From contig CALCST010000030.1 in NCBI GenBank assembly GCA_937894065.1, positions 98,076 through 162,075 of the forward strand: a stretch of 64,000 nt of DNA, in the 5' to 3' direction. The notes beneath the pieces were generated by a model. It saw only the letters and a list, made by a program, of their open reading frames with translations. It did not search any database and was not told where the DNA came from. Within the stretch, counting starts at the first letter, position 1. Each line of letters begins with the position of its first letter. This DNA comes from an uncultured Parabacteroides sp. (GTDB taxonomy: Bacteria > Bacteroidota > Bacteroidia > Bacteroidales > Tannerellaceae). The position numbers were made by a program, and so were the translations under genes. Below are positions 42,204 to 50,155 of the stretch, piece by piece.

Positions 42204-43976
42204 ATGAAACAATTCTTTAAGACTATGTTGGCTTCCACAGTCGGAGTCTTCATTGCTATGGGAATCATTATTTTCATAATGATTTCTGTATTTGCTGGTA
42301 TGTTGGTATCAAGTTCGAGCAGCACTGCTTATACTCCTAAACCGAACACAGTTCTTAAACTGGATTTGCGTGGAGTTCTTGCCGAACAGGTTCAGGAAAA
42401 TCCTTTCTCATCAATTTTGGGAGAAGATGTAGAAAAACTTTCGGTTGCAGATATTGTTAAAGCAATCCGAAAAGCAAAAGATTGTCCTGAGATTGTTGGT
42501 ATTTATATGAATGCAAGTTCGTTGTCTGGAGGTTTTGCTTCAATGGAAACAATAAGACGTGAACTTGAAAGCTTCAAGGAAAGTGATAAGTTTATTGTTG
42601 CATATTCAGATGCCTATACTCAAGGAACATATTATTTGTCAAGTGTGGCAGATTCAATCTTCCTTAATCCTCAAGGTTCTGTAGCATTGACAGGTTTGTC
42701 TTCTCAAGGAGTATTCTTTACTGGTTTGGCCGAAAAACTTGGGGTTAAATACGAGATTTTCAAAGTCGGTACATTCAAAAGTGCTGTTGAACCATATATG
42801 TTGAAGGAATTCAGTGACGCAAATCGTGAGCAGCTTACATCTTTCTTAAATGATATTTGGTATCATATACTTGAAAATGTTTCAAAATCTCGTTCTGTAG
42901 ATATCGAGACTTTGAACAAATATCTGAATGAAGGTTTGGCTATGGGTGAAGCTGAAAATGCTTTGCAATATAAGCTTGCTGATGCTTTGTCATATCGTCA
43001 TGATGCAGAAAACTCCGTAAAGCGTTTGGCAGGTCAGGATGTTGATGGAAAACTTAAGTCGGCTTCTGTTAAAAATATGCTGAATATTGTTGAAATGCCG
43101 GAAACGAATGAGGATAAGGTTGCAATCCTATACGCAGAAGGTTCAATTATGCCTGAATCTGCACAAAGCACTATGAGTGGTGAAGCTCTTATCACTGAAA
43201 AAATGGTTGATGAGATATACAAGTTAAAGGGTGATAAAAGTGTGAAAGCTGTGGTTTTCCGTGTAAATTCTCCTGGTGGAAGTGCGTATATTTCTGAACA
43301 GATATGGAAAGCTGTTGTAGATTTGAAGGCTGAAAAGCCTATTGTGGTTTCAATGGGTGATTATGCAGCTTCAGGCGGTTATTACATTTCTTGTGCAGCT
43401 AATAAAATAGTTGCAGAACCGACAACTCTTACTGGTTCAATTGGCGTGTTCGGAACTTTCCCAGTTTTGGCAGGAACTATGGATAAAATAGGAGTTACTA
43501 CAGATGTAGTAAAGACTAACAATTTTGCCGATATGGGAAATATGCTTCGTCCTATGCGTGATGATGAGCGTGTCCTTATACAGCGCAGCATTGAGCGTAC
43601 TTATGATTTGTTCCTTACTCGTTGTGCCGACGGAAGAGGAAAATCAAAAGAAGCTATTGATGAGATTGGTCAAGGTCGTGTATGGACTGGAGCTCAGGCT
43701 TTGGAAAGAGGTCTTGTAGACAGACTTGGTGGCGTTGATGTCGCAATTGAAGAGGCTGCTGCTCTGGCAGGAATAACAAAATATAATATTTTTACGGCTA
43801 ATAAACCTAAAGACTTGATTACAGAACTTATGGAAAGTATGAAAAGCGATGCGGAAATGTCGTTTAGCAGATATTTTATGTCTTCAGAAGAATTAAATAT
43901 CATGAACGCTATTCGTGAAGCTAAAGCTGTAAAAGGTATCCAGGCAAGAATGCCTTTCACTTATCAAGGCTTGTAA
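42204..43976 (+). CDS. sppA: Signal peptide peptidase SppA, long form
   Basis: A 590-residue membrane-anchored protease of the tandem-domain (67K) type. One N-terminal membrane helix (about 8-32) is followed by two ClpP-like S49 domains. The first provides the catalytic Lys near residue 192 (VGTFKSAVEPY). The second carries VNSPGGSA and the nucleophile Ser near residue 389 (DYAASGGYYISC). It degrades cleaved signal peptides at the inner membrane. It follows rnr closely and converges tail-to-tail with the CRP-like gene with no gap. Confidence 0.95.
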   Translation: MKQFFKTMLASTVGVFIAMGIIIFIMISVFAGMLVSSSSSTAYTPKPNTVLKLDLRGVLAEQVQENPFSSILGEDVEKLSVADIVKAIRKAKDCPEIVGIYMNASSLSGGFASMETIRRELESFKESDKFIVAYSDAYTQGTYYLSSVADSIFLNPQGSVALTGLSSQGVFFTGLAEKLGVKYEIFKVGTFKSAVEPYMLKEFSDANREQLTSFLNDIWYHILENVSKSRSVDIETLNKYLNEGLAMGEAENALQYKLADALSYRHDAENSVKRLAGQDVDGKLKSASVKNMLNIVEMPETNEDKVAILYAEGSIMPESAQSTMSGEALITEKMVDEIYKLKGDKSVKAVVFRVNSPGGSAYISEQIWKAVVDLKAEKPIVVSMGDYAASGGYYISCAANKIVAEPTTLTGSIGVFGTFPVLAGTMDKIGVTTDVVKTNNFADMGNMLRPMRDDERVLIQRSIERTYDLFLTRCADGRGKSKEAIDEIGQGRVWTGAQALERGLVDRLGGVDVAIEEAAALAGITKYNIFTANKPKDLITELMESMKSDAEMSFSRYFMSSEELNIMNAIREAKAVKGIQARMPFTYQGL

Positions 43977-44558
43977 TCATTTTGACTTACGTGCTATGTT
44001 GCTCCGCAATCTGCTTAAAGATTGCGGAGTAATTTTTAAGTATGAAGCTATATATTTTAAAGGAACATGTTGGAATAGTTCCGGTCGTTCATTAAGTAGA
44101 GTTAAATATCGCTCTTTCGCACGAAAATCTCCTCCTGTCAGAATTTCCTGATCAATGTATAAAAATTGACGTTCAAACAATTTCCTTCCAATGTTTGCAT
44201 TCTCTATTGACTGATAAAAATAATCCTCTAAATCGGTTTTGCTTATTTTGTACAAAATGCTGTTGCTTAGAGCTTCGACATATATAAGAGAATTTTCGTT
44301 CGCAACATAACCCCAAGTTGACATAACAGCTTCGCCTTCGATAGCGAACCAAAGAGTAGTATCTACTCCATCCTGATAATAATAACCTCTCCAGCAACCT
44401 TCTGCTATTAGAAAAAAATCAGTATTCTTTTCGCCTGGTCTTACCAGAATTTCTCCTTTCTGAAAATGTACTTTTTCCATTCTCCGGACTAATTCAATAC
44501 CGCTTTTTAAAGGAACGTTATAATAGTTGCAGAATTTTGTTAGAAATTTATCAGTCAT
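43977..44558 (-). CDS. CRP/FNR-family transcriptional regulator
   Basis: A 193-residue regulator. The N-terminal part (about 15-115) is a cyclic-nucleotide-binding-like barrel (GEILVRPGEKNTDFFLIAEGCW). A dimer helix and a short C-terminal helix-turn-helix follow, with YIASYLKITPQSLSRLRS as the recognition region. Such Bacteroidetes Crp-like proteins lack the cAMP-contact residues of classic CRP, and no RxS phosphate motif is visible here either. The final codons of the gene form a perfect 11-base inverted repeat (44002-44029), discussed in the findings. A promoter lies at 44592-44599. Confidence 0.88.
   Translation of the reverse strand: MTDKFLTKFCNYYNVPLKSGIELVRRMEKVHFQKGEILVRPGEKNTDFFLIAEGCWRGYYYQDGVDTTLWFAIEGEAVMSTWGYVANENSLIYVEALSNSILYKISKTDLEDYFYQSIENANIGRKLFERQFLYIDQEILTGGDFRAKERYLTLLNERPELFQHVPLKYIASYLKITPQSLSRLRSNIARKSK
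44002..44039 (+). terminator. Probable sppA terminator inside the convergent regulator gene
   Basis: CTCCGCAATCT (44002-44012) and AGATTGCGGAG (44019-44029) pair perfectly across a 6-base loop, then TAATTTTTA. It is 25 bases past the sppA stop and inside the coding sequence of the CRP-like gene on the other strand. Confidence 0.6.
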
Positions 44559-44591
44559 AATTTCAGAAGTTTGGTATTTTAATTATAGGTG

Positions 44592-44599
44592 CAAATTTA
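44592..44599 (-). promoter_or_regulatory. Promoter -7 element for the CRP-like gene
   Basis: Minus-strand TAAATTTG, exact TAnnTTTG, 33 bases before the ATG at 44558. Confidence 0.55.
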
Positions 44600-44670
44600 G
44601 CCTAAAAAAATCTCTTTACCTTTTATCCTTTCATCGTGAAATTACTATTGGAGATAACAAAAATATTATT

Positions 44671-44760
44671 CGGATGAAAAAAATCTGGGGTCGGACTAAA
44701 TTTTCCGTAGGTTCGGTCCTATTTCAGCGTGGGACAATATATATTTTGACGTAGGTTCGG
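44671..44760. repeat. 22-bp-period palindrome array C (GGTTCGGWCC type)
   Basis: CG centres at 44671, 44692, 44714 and 44758: spacings 21, 22 and 44 (2 x 22), as if one unit near 44736 had lost its centre. The best units read TAGGTTCGGTCCTA and TAGGTTCGGACCTA. Confidence 0.72.
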
Positions 44761-44889
44761 ACCTATTCAGATAATTATATTGTGGAATTATAGTATTTTA
44801 AAATGTGTATTTTTTTATCAATTCCGAATTTTTCTGAATGTATAACAATATAATGTTGGTTACGATAGTGATTTATAAATAAAGAATTG

Positions 44890-45012
44890 TATCTTTGTTG
44901 CGATTCAAGTAAATTGAAATTTAAAATATTCATTAGTGGTTTTTACTCATAAAAGTTTGTTAACCTTTTAAAAGAAAAGGTCCCTCTGTGACAGAGCGAC
45001 CTTTTTGTTTTT
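44890..45012 (+). ncRNA. Candidate small RNA with own promoter and terminator
   Basis: TATCTTTG at 44890-44897 is an exact -7 element. A rho-independent terminator (AAAAGGTC ... GACCTTTTTG with an inner CTCTG/CAGAG stem, about 44978-45007) ends the unit. The transcript would run from about 44905 to 45007, roughly 100 bases, with no credible reading frame. No clear -33 TTTG is present. I do not recognise the RNA family. Confidence 0.5.
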
Positions 45013-46119
45013 TTACGGCAGATAGAAATAATTTCCCGATCCAGTGTTATGCCACATCCAGAAAGGTCCGTCGTTAGTCCATATCAATTGTCCCATTTGT
45101 TGTATGTAGATGAAGAACAATGCAGTGCAAATCAACCACAGAACTAATAGAACCCATTTCGCTCCTGTTGGCATAGGTTTCCATTTAAACAGATATACAC
45201 CTATAATATAAATAAGTGATATCACCGGAATTCCAATCATCAGCATAGTTCCGATAGAATATAATACTGCAGCTCCTGTTGTAATATCTCCATTAAGTAA
45301 GTCTATACCGAAAGGTGATATGTGGTAGAGAAAACTTGTACCACCGATAAGAAGAGAGAAGAACACAATGAATAGAACTAACAGGATTATACACAGAACA
45401 GGTAACAGTATGATTCCGGCAGCAACAGCAAATATCTTTAGTACAACTCCAATTACTTGAACGAAAATATCTGCTATTTTCTGTAATCCGCTTCTCCCTT
45501 CTCCGGATTTCGCATAATTGTTTATGTGGTCACTGACTTTCTCGAATCCGTCGGTAACTGTTTTCCCTATGTTTTCAATGGTGATTTTTTCACCACGCAT
45601 CTGTAATCTTTCAGTAGCAGTGTGTGCTATAGGCATAATAATCCAAAGAACCAAATATATAGGAATTATGTAGCCGAAGAAAATCATTGCAAAGAATATA
45701 ATTCTCAAAGCAGTTGGGTCCCAACCGAAATATGCAGCAATACCACCGCAAACGCCTCCGATAATTTTATTGTCCGGATCGCGCATAAGTCTTTTTTTGT
45801 AGTTCGAGCTTTCATGTTGGGCTTGAGTATGGCTTTCTGAATTATTGCACTCTTCTTCTTCGAATATTTCTTCAGGTTTTCCCATACGTTTGATAACATC
45901 CTCAACCTGTTCAATAGTGATAACTTCGTATCCCAAACGTATTCTTTCATTAAATAATTCCGCGAATCTCATTTCGAAATCGTTCATTATTTCTTCAGAA
46001 CCTTCTTCTTTTTGGAAATGTATTCTCAGATTCGACAAATATTTGTCTAACAGCTGATACGCATCTTCATCTATGTGGAAAACACTGCCGCCTAAGTTGG
46101 CTGTAACTGTTTTTTTCAT
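45013..46119 (-). CDS. PspC-domain membrane protein
   Basis: A 368-residue protein. The N-terminal cytoplasmic region (about 1-105) is acidic and helical (EEIMNDFEMRFAELFNERI), of a kind seen at the front of PspC proteins in Bacteroidetes. The PspC domain follows near 108-170 (MRDPDNKIIGGVCGGIAAYFGWDP then a long hydrophobic segment). At least four more membrane helices fill the C-terminal half. PspC proteins sense or buffer envelope stress. The gene lies 13 bases after a PadR regulator gene, forming the common PadR-PspC two-gene operon. Confidence 0.9.
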   Translation of the reverse strand: MKKTVTANLGGSVFHIDEDAYQLLDKYLSNLRIHFQKEEGSEEIMNDFEMRFAELFNERIRLGYEVITIEQVEDVIKRMGKPEEIFEEEECNNSESHTQAQHESSNYKKRLMRDPDNKIIGGVCGGIAAYFGWDPTALRIIFFAMIFFGYIIPIYLVLWIIMPIAHTATERLQMRGEKITIENIGKTVTDGFEKVSDHINNYAKSGEGRSGLQKIADIFVQVIGVVLKIFAVAAGIILLPVLCIILLVLFIVFFSLLIGGTSFLYHISPFGIDLLNGDITTGAAVLYSIGTMLMIGIPVISLIYIIGVYLFKWKPMPTGAKWVLLVLWLICTALFFIYIQQMGQLIWTNDGPFWMWHNTGSGNYFYLP

Positions 46120-46132
46120 TGTATGATAGTTT

Positions 46133-46459
46133 TTAGTTGTTTTTAATATGGTTTATGGTATCGTTGATTTCCTGCCAGGCAGATTCAAGTTCACCTAAAA
46201 ATACTTCTCCATCGGATGTCAGTTCATAATACTTCCTTGGAGGACCTTGAGTTGATTCTATCCATTGATAGCTTAACAAACCACCGTTTTTCAAACGGGT
46301 GAGGAGTGGATATAGCGTACCTTCAACTACTATGAGCTTGGCTTCCTGCAGTTTTTGTATTATATCTGAAGTGTAGGCAGGCTCTTTTCGAAGTAGAAGG
46401 AGAATGCAATATTCCAATGTCCCTTTTCGCATTTGTGATTTAACATTTTCCGCATTCAT
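46133..46459 (-). CDS. PadR-family transcriptional regulator
   Basis: A 108-residue winged-helix regulator. RKGTLEYCILLLLRKEPAYTSDIIQKL at the start and VVEGTLYPLLTRLKNGGLLSYQW in the middle are the conserved PadR DNA-binding motifs. The end is a short dimerisation helix (ESAWQEINDTINHI). It precedes the PspC gene and probably controls both genes. A promoter (46485-46492) and an overlapping dyad (46492-46520) sit directly upstream. Confidence 0.92.
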   Translation of the reverse strand: MNAENVKSQMRKGTLEYCILLLLRKEPAYTSDIIQKLQEAKLIVVEGTLYPLLTRLKNGGLLSYQWIESTQGPPRKYYELTSDGEVFLGELESAWQEINDTINHIKNN

Positions 46460-46484
46460 ATCTACTGGTGTTTTTATTCTGTAG

Positions 46485-46492
46485 CAAATATA
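46485..46492 (-). promoter_or_regulatory. Promoter -7 element for padR-pspC
   Basis: Minus-strand TATATTTG, exact TAnnTTTG. The start would be near 46478, about 20 bases before the ATG. Confidence 0.6.
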
Positions 46493-46520
46493 TGTAATAC
46501 TTGTGTACTATGTTATACAT
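46492..46520. promoter_or_regulatory. Candidate PadR operator
   Basis: ATGTAATAC (46492-46500) and GTTATACAT (46512-46520) form an imperfect dyad around a central GTAC. It abuts the -7 element, so a bound repressor would block RNA polymerase. Assignment to PadR is inferred from position. Confidence 0.5.
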
Positions 46521-46639
46521 ACTACCTTAAATTATCTTTATTTAACATATAAATTGCATAAAGCTCTGGAAAATTGCACAAAAAGCTCGATTGTGTGTAA
46601 AAATAATCTTATCAGTCCCTTTTGTTTGTTTTAAAATTG

Positions 46640-46647
46640 TACTTTTG
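46640..46647 (+). promoter_or_regulatory. Promoter -7 element for the acyl-CoA synthetase gene
   Basis: TACTTTTG, exact TAnnTTTG. Two TTTG tetramers at 46621-46628 lie upstream with a spacer a few bases shorter than usual. The start codon at 46673 is 25 bases away. Confidence 0.55.
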
Positions 46648-46672
46648 CAGAAAATTAAAAATTTTAATTATT

Positions 46673-48484
46673 ATGGTTTATCACCACTTTGCCGAGATGA
46701 TTCATCGTCAGGCAGAAAAATATGGAAATCGTGCGGCATTGAAATATCGTGATGCGGTTTCTGGAAATTGGTTGAAAATATCTTGGAATGATTTTTCAGA
46801 AAAAGTCAGATTAACAGCTGAAGCTTTAGCTGAATTTGGAGTTGAGGTGCAGGAAAATATTGGAGTATATTCTCAGAATATGCCGCAGTGTTTGTATGCT
46901 TATTTTGGTATTTACGGTAACCGTGCGGTTGATGTGCCAATGTATGCAACAAGCTCTCCATCACAAATTGCTTTTATAGTTGAAGATGCACAGATACATA
47001 CATTGTTTGTAGGTGAGCAGCTTCAGTATAATAATGCATTTATTGTTCAGCGTCAGTTGCCGAACATATTAAAGCGCTTGGTTATTTTTGATTCTTCAGT
47101 AAAACTGAATCCTGAAGATAAGACTTCTGTTTATTTTGACGACTTTATCCGTTTGGGAGACAATGCACATGCAGAAAGTACAGTGAAAATACGTACTAAT
47201 CAGGCTTTGCCGACTGATACTGCAACAATAATATATACTTCCGGAACTACAGGACAGCCAAAGGGTGTTATTCTTACTCATGCAAATTATCTTGAAGCTA
47301 TGCGTACGCATGAAATAAGAATCCCTCAAATTACAGATAAGGATACTTCAATGTGCTTCTTGCCTTTAACCCATATTTTTGAGAGAGGTTGGACTTGTGT
47401 CTGTCTTACAAGAGGTGCTTTGGTGGCTATAAATCATGACCCGAAAATGATTCAAAAGACATTACCGGAAGTCAGACCGACAGCTATGAGTAATGTTCCC
47501 CGTTTTTGGGAAAAAGTATATATAGGAGTACAGGAAAAGATAGAGAAATCTTCTCCTTTCATGCAGAAAGTATTCAGAAATGCTATAGCTGTAGGCCGTG
47601 AATATAATTTGGATTATAAAAGAAAAGGATTGAAAGCTCCGGCTGCATTGAGCGCTAAGTTCCATTTTTATGATAAAACTGTTTTTTCTTTGTTGAAAAA
47701 GGTACTTGGAATACAGCGTGGCAGATTTTTCCCTGTTGCAGGTGCTCCTCTTTCAGAACATGTTGCTGAGTTTTTGCTTTCAGTTAATATACCTATTAAG
47801 TACGGTTACGGACTTAGTGAAACAACAGCTACTGTTTGTTTTTGGCCTGAAGAAAATTATGAGGTTTCTTCCATTGGTAAGATTATGCCGGATTTGGAGG
47901 TGAAAATTGATCCGGATAATAATGAGATTCTTGTCAAGGGAAAAACTGTAATGGCTGGATATTATAAACGTCCTGAAGAGAACAAAAAGAGCTTTACTGA
48001 AGATGGATTTTTCCGTACTGGTGATGCTGGTCGCCTTGAAAATGGTAATTTATATTTTACTGAGAGAATAAAGGATTTGTATAAGACTTCGAACGGAAAA
48101 TATATTGCACCTCAAGCTATAGAGCTGAGCATTTCAAGTGATGTGTATATTGAGCAGGTAGCAGTAATTGGTGATGAACGTAAATTCGTAAGTGCCCTTA
48201 TAGTTCCTAACATAGCTTTACTTAAGGAATATGCTGCCGAACAGAATATATCTTATGAAAGTGACGAAGAATTACTTTCAAACAACTTGATATATAAGAA
48301 AATTGAATCACGAATAGAGGAAAGGCAGAAGCATTTGGCAGGATTTGAAAAAATAAAGCGTTTTACACTTCTATCTAAACCATTCTCAATGGAAGGAGGA
48401 GAGTTGACAGATACTCTTAAAATACGTAGACGAGTTGTTTTGCAGAAATATGCAAAAGAAATAGAAGCGATGTATGCAGAGTGA
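46673..48484 (+). CDS. Long-chain fatty acid-CoA ligase (AMP-forming)
   Basis: A 603-residue adenylate-forming enzyme, from the ATG at 46673. The frame extends to 46622 but that part overlaps the promoter. The AMP motif IIYTSGTTGQPKGV lies near residue 188, GYGLSETTA near residue 382 and FFRTGDAGRLENGNLYFTERIKD near 450. A C-terminal catalytic Lys region (GGELTDTLKIRRR) closes the protein. It activates fatty acids to acyl-CoA via acyl-AMP at the inner membrane. It is the FadD15/long-chain type common in Bacteroidetes. A terminator follows. Confidence 0.93.
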   Translation: MVYHHFAEMIHRQAEKYGNRAALKYRDAVSGNWLKISWNDFSEKVRLTAEALAEFGVEVQENIGVYSQNMPQCLYAYFGIYGNRAVDVPMYATSSPSQIAFIVEDAQIHTLFVGEQLQYNNAFIVQRQLPNILKRLVIFDSSVKLNPEDKTSVYFDDFIRLGDNAHAESTVKIRTNQALPTDTATIIYTSGTTGQPKGVILTHANYLEAMRTHEIRIPQITDKDTSMCFLPLTHIFERGWTCVCLTRGALVAINHDPKMIQKTLPEVRPTAMSNVPRFWEKVYIGVQEKIEKSSPFMQKVFRNAIAVGREYNLDYKRKGLKAPAALSAKFHFYDKTVFSLLKKVLGIQRGRFFPVAGAPLSEHVAEFLLSVNIPIKYGYGLSETTATVCFWPEENYEVSSIGKIMPDLEVKIDPDNNEILVKGKTVMAGYYKRPEENKKSFTEDGFFRTGDAGRLENGNLYFTERIKDLYKTSNGKYIAPQAIELSISSDVYIEQVAVIGDERKFVSALIVPNIALLKEYAAEQNISYESDEELLSNNLIYKKIESRIEERQKHLAGFEKIKRFTLLSKPFSMEGGELTDTLKIRRRVVLQKYAKEIEAMYAE

Positions 48485-48546
48485 CATTCTAAACAAACAG
48501 TTTAAGTTTAATATGATTATATAATTAAATTATAGGTAATATGCAT

Positions 48547-48582
48547 AAGGCGTAAAGTCAATTTTGACTTTGCGCCTTTTTT
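48547..48582 (+). terminator. Rho-independent terminator after the acyl-CoA synthetase gene
   Basis: AAGGCGTAAAGTCAA pairs with TTGACTTTGCGCCTT across a very short loop, followed by a T run. Confidence 0.85.
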
Positions 48583-48724
48583 GTTTACCTATATTATTAT
48601 GATGTGTTTTATACACGTTTTATGTCTTTATTTATAAGTTTTGTCGATGAAATAACCCCATTGGACGAGTTTGTTTGTAACCCGTATTTGCCCAGATTAA
48701 TTTTGCTTTCGAAAAGAAGATAAT

Positions 48725-50056
48725 ATGGAGATGAAACAAATAGGGTTCGTTTTGTTGGTAGTATGGTTAAGTTTATTCAACTCGAAGCAGGTGAAGGCTC
48801 AAGAGCAACCAGATGTTTGGACCTTGCGTTCTTGTTTGGATTATGCATTGCAGAATAACATCCAAATAAAGAAAAGTAAAGTGGCGCATGAATCAGGTTT
48901 GGAAGATACGGAGCAGGCAAGAGCACAATTGTTCCCGAGTCTTTCCGCTTCAGTTACACAGGGATATGTAAATTATCCTTCATCAGAAGCTGCAACCAAC
49001 AATAGTTATAGCGGAAATTATTCCGTAAGTGCAAACTGGACATTGTTTGATGCAGGTAAGCGCTATCAGGCATTGAAGCAACAACGTATCCAGAATGAGG
49101 TAGATGAATTATCTATCGAACAGAGCGAGAATGATATACAGATTGCTATTGTTCAGACATATCTGCAAGTTATGTATGCGATGGAATCTGTAAGGATTAA
49201 TGAGAATACTGTTGAGGTTTCGAAAGCGCAACGCGATCGAGCTATTGAGATGTTGAAAGTTGGGTCTATTTCGGCAGTTGACTTGGCACAATTGGAAAGT
49301 CAGTATAGTACTGATAAATACCAGCTGGTAGTTGCTCAAACGAATTTGGACAATTATCGCTTGCAATTGAAGCAGCTGCTCGAGCTTGATATCACAGATG
49401 AGATGAAGTTCTCCATGCCGGAGATTAGTGATGATGAGGTAACGGTTCCTTTACCAGAAAAGACTGTGATATATTCTACTTCTTTGGCTGTTATGCCGGA
49501 GGTGAAAAGTGGCGAGTTGGCTGTCGAAATTGCTGAACTTGAGAAAAAGAAGGCTAAAGCTGGATTTTTCCCTACAATATCATTGAATGCCGGAATAGGA
49601 ACAGGACATCTTTCAGGTACTGACTATACTTATGGAAGTCAGATATGGAACAAATTCAATGAAAGCATTGGTTTGACATTAAGTATACCAATTTTTTCAA
49701 ACAGAGAACATAAAACTGCTTATAATAAAGCTAAACTTGCTGTAACAACCAGTACGCTTAATTTACTGGATACACAAAAAGAACTGTTGAAAACGGTAGA
49801 AAGTATTTATCTTGATGCGACTTCTTCGCAAAATCAGTTCCTTTCTGCCAAAGAGAAACTTTCATATTTGCAGCAAAGTTATGATTTGATAGAACAACAG
49901 TTTTATTTAGGTTTGAAAAATACTTTGGAATTGTTGACTGAGAAGAATAATCTTCTTAATGCACAGCAGGAAGTATTGCAAACGAAATACATGGCTATTA
50001 TGAGTATGGAGCTTCTGAATATTTATCAGAAGAAGCCTGTAAAGGTCTCCATATAA
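48725..50056 (+). CDS. TolC-family outer-membrane channel (second export locus)
   Basis: A 443-residue TolC-like protein with a signal peptide ending near VKAQE (about residue 26; an in-frame ATG two codons later is an equal start candidate). The paired repeat openings are WTLRSCLDYALQNNIQIKKSK near the N-terminus and SIGLTLSIPIFSNREHKTAY in the second half. Helical barrels with many Gln and Leu lie between. It is the outer-membrane exit of the pump whose adaptor, ATPase and permease follow at 50156-53368. Unlike the first locus, the TolC gene here comes first. Confidence 0.92.
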   Translation: MEMKQIGFVLLVVWLSLFNSKQVKAQEQPDVWTLRSCLDYALQNNIQIKKSKVAHESGLEDTEQARAQLFPSLSASVTQGYVNYPSSEAATNNSYSGNYSVSANWTLFDAGKRYQALKQQRIQNEVDELSIEQSENDIQIAIVQTYLQVMYAMESVRINENTVEVSKAQRDRAIEMLKVGSISAVDLAQLESQYSTDKYQLVVAQTNLDNYRLQLKQLLELDITDEMKFSMPEISDDEVTVPLPEKTVIYSTSLAVMPEVKSGELAVEIAELEKKKAKAGFFPTISLNAGIGTGHLSGTDYTYGSQIWNKFNESIGLTLSIPIFSNREHKTAYNKAKLAVTTSTLNLLDTQKELLKTVESIYLDATSSQNQFLSAKEKLSYLQQSYDLIEQQFYLGLKNTLELLTEKNNLLNAQQEVLQTKYMAIMSMELLNIYQKKPVKVSI

Positions 50057-50083
50057 CCACTAATGATATTCACTCCACTCTCT

Positions 50084-50124
50084 TTTGAATGACTCCGCAA
50101 CCTTCGGGTTGCGGAGTTTTATAA
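50084..50124 (+). terminator. Hairpin between tolC-like and adaptor genes
   Basis: GACTCCGCAACC-TTCG-GGTTGCGGAGTTTT: a near-perfect stem closed by a stable TTCG tetraloop and followed by TTTTAT. It lies inside an apparent operon, 32 bases before the adaptor ATG, so it may be a partial terminator or RNA processing/stability site. Confidence 0.75.
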
Positions 50125-50155
50125 AAACAGATAAAAATAATAACTATAAATATTT

